Source of the DNA: JAYEIA01 sp964472505
GTDB lineage: Bacteria; Bacteroidota; Bacteroidia; Bacteroidales; JAADGE01
DNA length: 41,885 bases
Assembly: GCA_964472505.1 (NCBI GenBank)
Contig: CAYYQW010000029.1
Coordinates: 1-41,885, forward strand
Direction of reading: 5' to 3'
Made by a program: the position numbers and the translations under genes
Notes under the pieces: model-generated
Seen by the model: only the letters and a program-made list of their open reading frames with translations
The model's database searches: none
What the model was told of the DNA's origin: nothing
Shown here: positions 41,557 through 41,885 of the stretch, in pieces
Numbering within the stretch: position 1 is the first letter of the stretch
Layout: each line of letters starts with the position of its first letter

Positions 41557-41885
41557 TTATTTAATAATTAATTTTTTCACACTTGTAATTGTCGGGTTTG
41601 TAATTTTTACAGTGTAAAAGCCCCTTGGCAATTGGGAAATATCTATGGTCGTTTTATTGGAAAAGTATTTGCTGTAAACCGTTCTTCCTTTTATATCCGA
41701 GATTGTTACCTTTGAACGTTCCGTTTTGGCGGCGATTTTAATGTAGAGAATATTTTCAGCCGGATTTGGATACATCACAATTTTATTATCTGAGCTGATG
41801 TGTGTTTGCTCAGTGTTTGCTTCCCGAAAACGGATATTATCAATTTGCGCAAAAGCTTTGTCGGCGGTTTCGGCATATTTTTGGT
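41557..41885 (-). CDS. C-terminal end of a T9SS cargo protein (5' end outside the window)
   Basis: The frame is open to the window edge, giving 109 residues with no start inside. It ends with a T9SS type A sorting domain (MYPNPAENILYIKIA, KVTISDIKGRTVYSKYF, LPRGFYTVKI and a basic KKLIIK tail). The preceding visible part contains AFAQIDNIRFRE, typical of the end of a jelly-roll-like binding domain. The catalytic or binding part lies beyond the window, so function is unknown. The gap 41349-41556 to the small ORF holds a short AAGGTTT/AAACCTT inverted repeat (41378-41404) and no gene. Confidence 0.85.
   Translation of the reverse strand, partial: QKYAETADKAFAQIDNIRFREANTEQTHISSDNKIVMYPNPAENILYIKIAAKTERSKVTISDIKGRTVYSKYFSNKTTIDISQLPRGFYTVKITNPTITSVKKLIIK

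Overview
The window looks like chromosome from a member of the Bacteroidota (Bacteroidetes). Four proteins, plus a fifth cut by the window edge, carry the YPNP-type sorting domain of the type IX secretion system (T9SS). The -7 box TAnnTTTG, the Bacteroidota housekeeping promoter signature, recurs just upstream of starts, and intergenic DNA is AT-rich. NrfHA suggests an organism that can respire nitrite to ammonium. There is no rRNA, tRNA, CRISPR array, transposase or reverse transcriptase that I can see.

Layout. 1-2800: an accessory cassette. A secreted FISUMP-domain protein has a C-terminal end that looks like the variable region of a diversity-generating retroelement (DGR) target. Its stop codon is followed by an almost fully paired three-way-junction inverted repeat, a terminator-like hairpin and a stop-interrupted, truncated small ORF. 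About 310-330 bp of near-identical non-coding DNA lies on both sides. 2799-7811: a probable defence pair, an AlbA_2/ATPase-like protein with a winged helix and a single-chain restriction-modification enzyme with a type ISP-like C-terminus. 7966-18700: a secreted CE1-type esterase, xseA with an FGE/SUMF1-like protein, a TPR-PAS-SpoIIE phosphatase sensor, a secreted leucine-rich repeat protein, and an operon of a nitronate monooxygenase-like flavoprotein and an M16 protease. 19120-26618: a small basic protein, nrfHA, a phoH-ppx/gppA operon, a Prx6-type peroxiredoxin and an AAA_14/DUF4143 ATPase. 26857-31259: folC, a SAM methyltransferase and a membrane TPR lipoprotein. 31308-41885: a block of large T9SS cargo genes on the minus strand (an endonuclease I fusion, a 2202-residue multidomain surface protein, and the end of a third), with an overlooked 50-codon signal-peptide ORF between them.

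Functional picture. The housekeeping genes (xseA, folC, phoH, ppx/gppA, nrfHA, prx) look ordinary. The first 8 kb is accessory DNA. The strongest candidate for an unusual system is the FISUMP cassette, which I read as a remote DGR target whose reverse transcriptase and template repeat would lie elsewhere in the genome. That reading is inference: no template repeat is present to compare.
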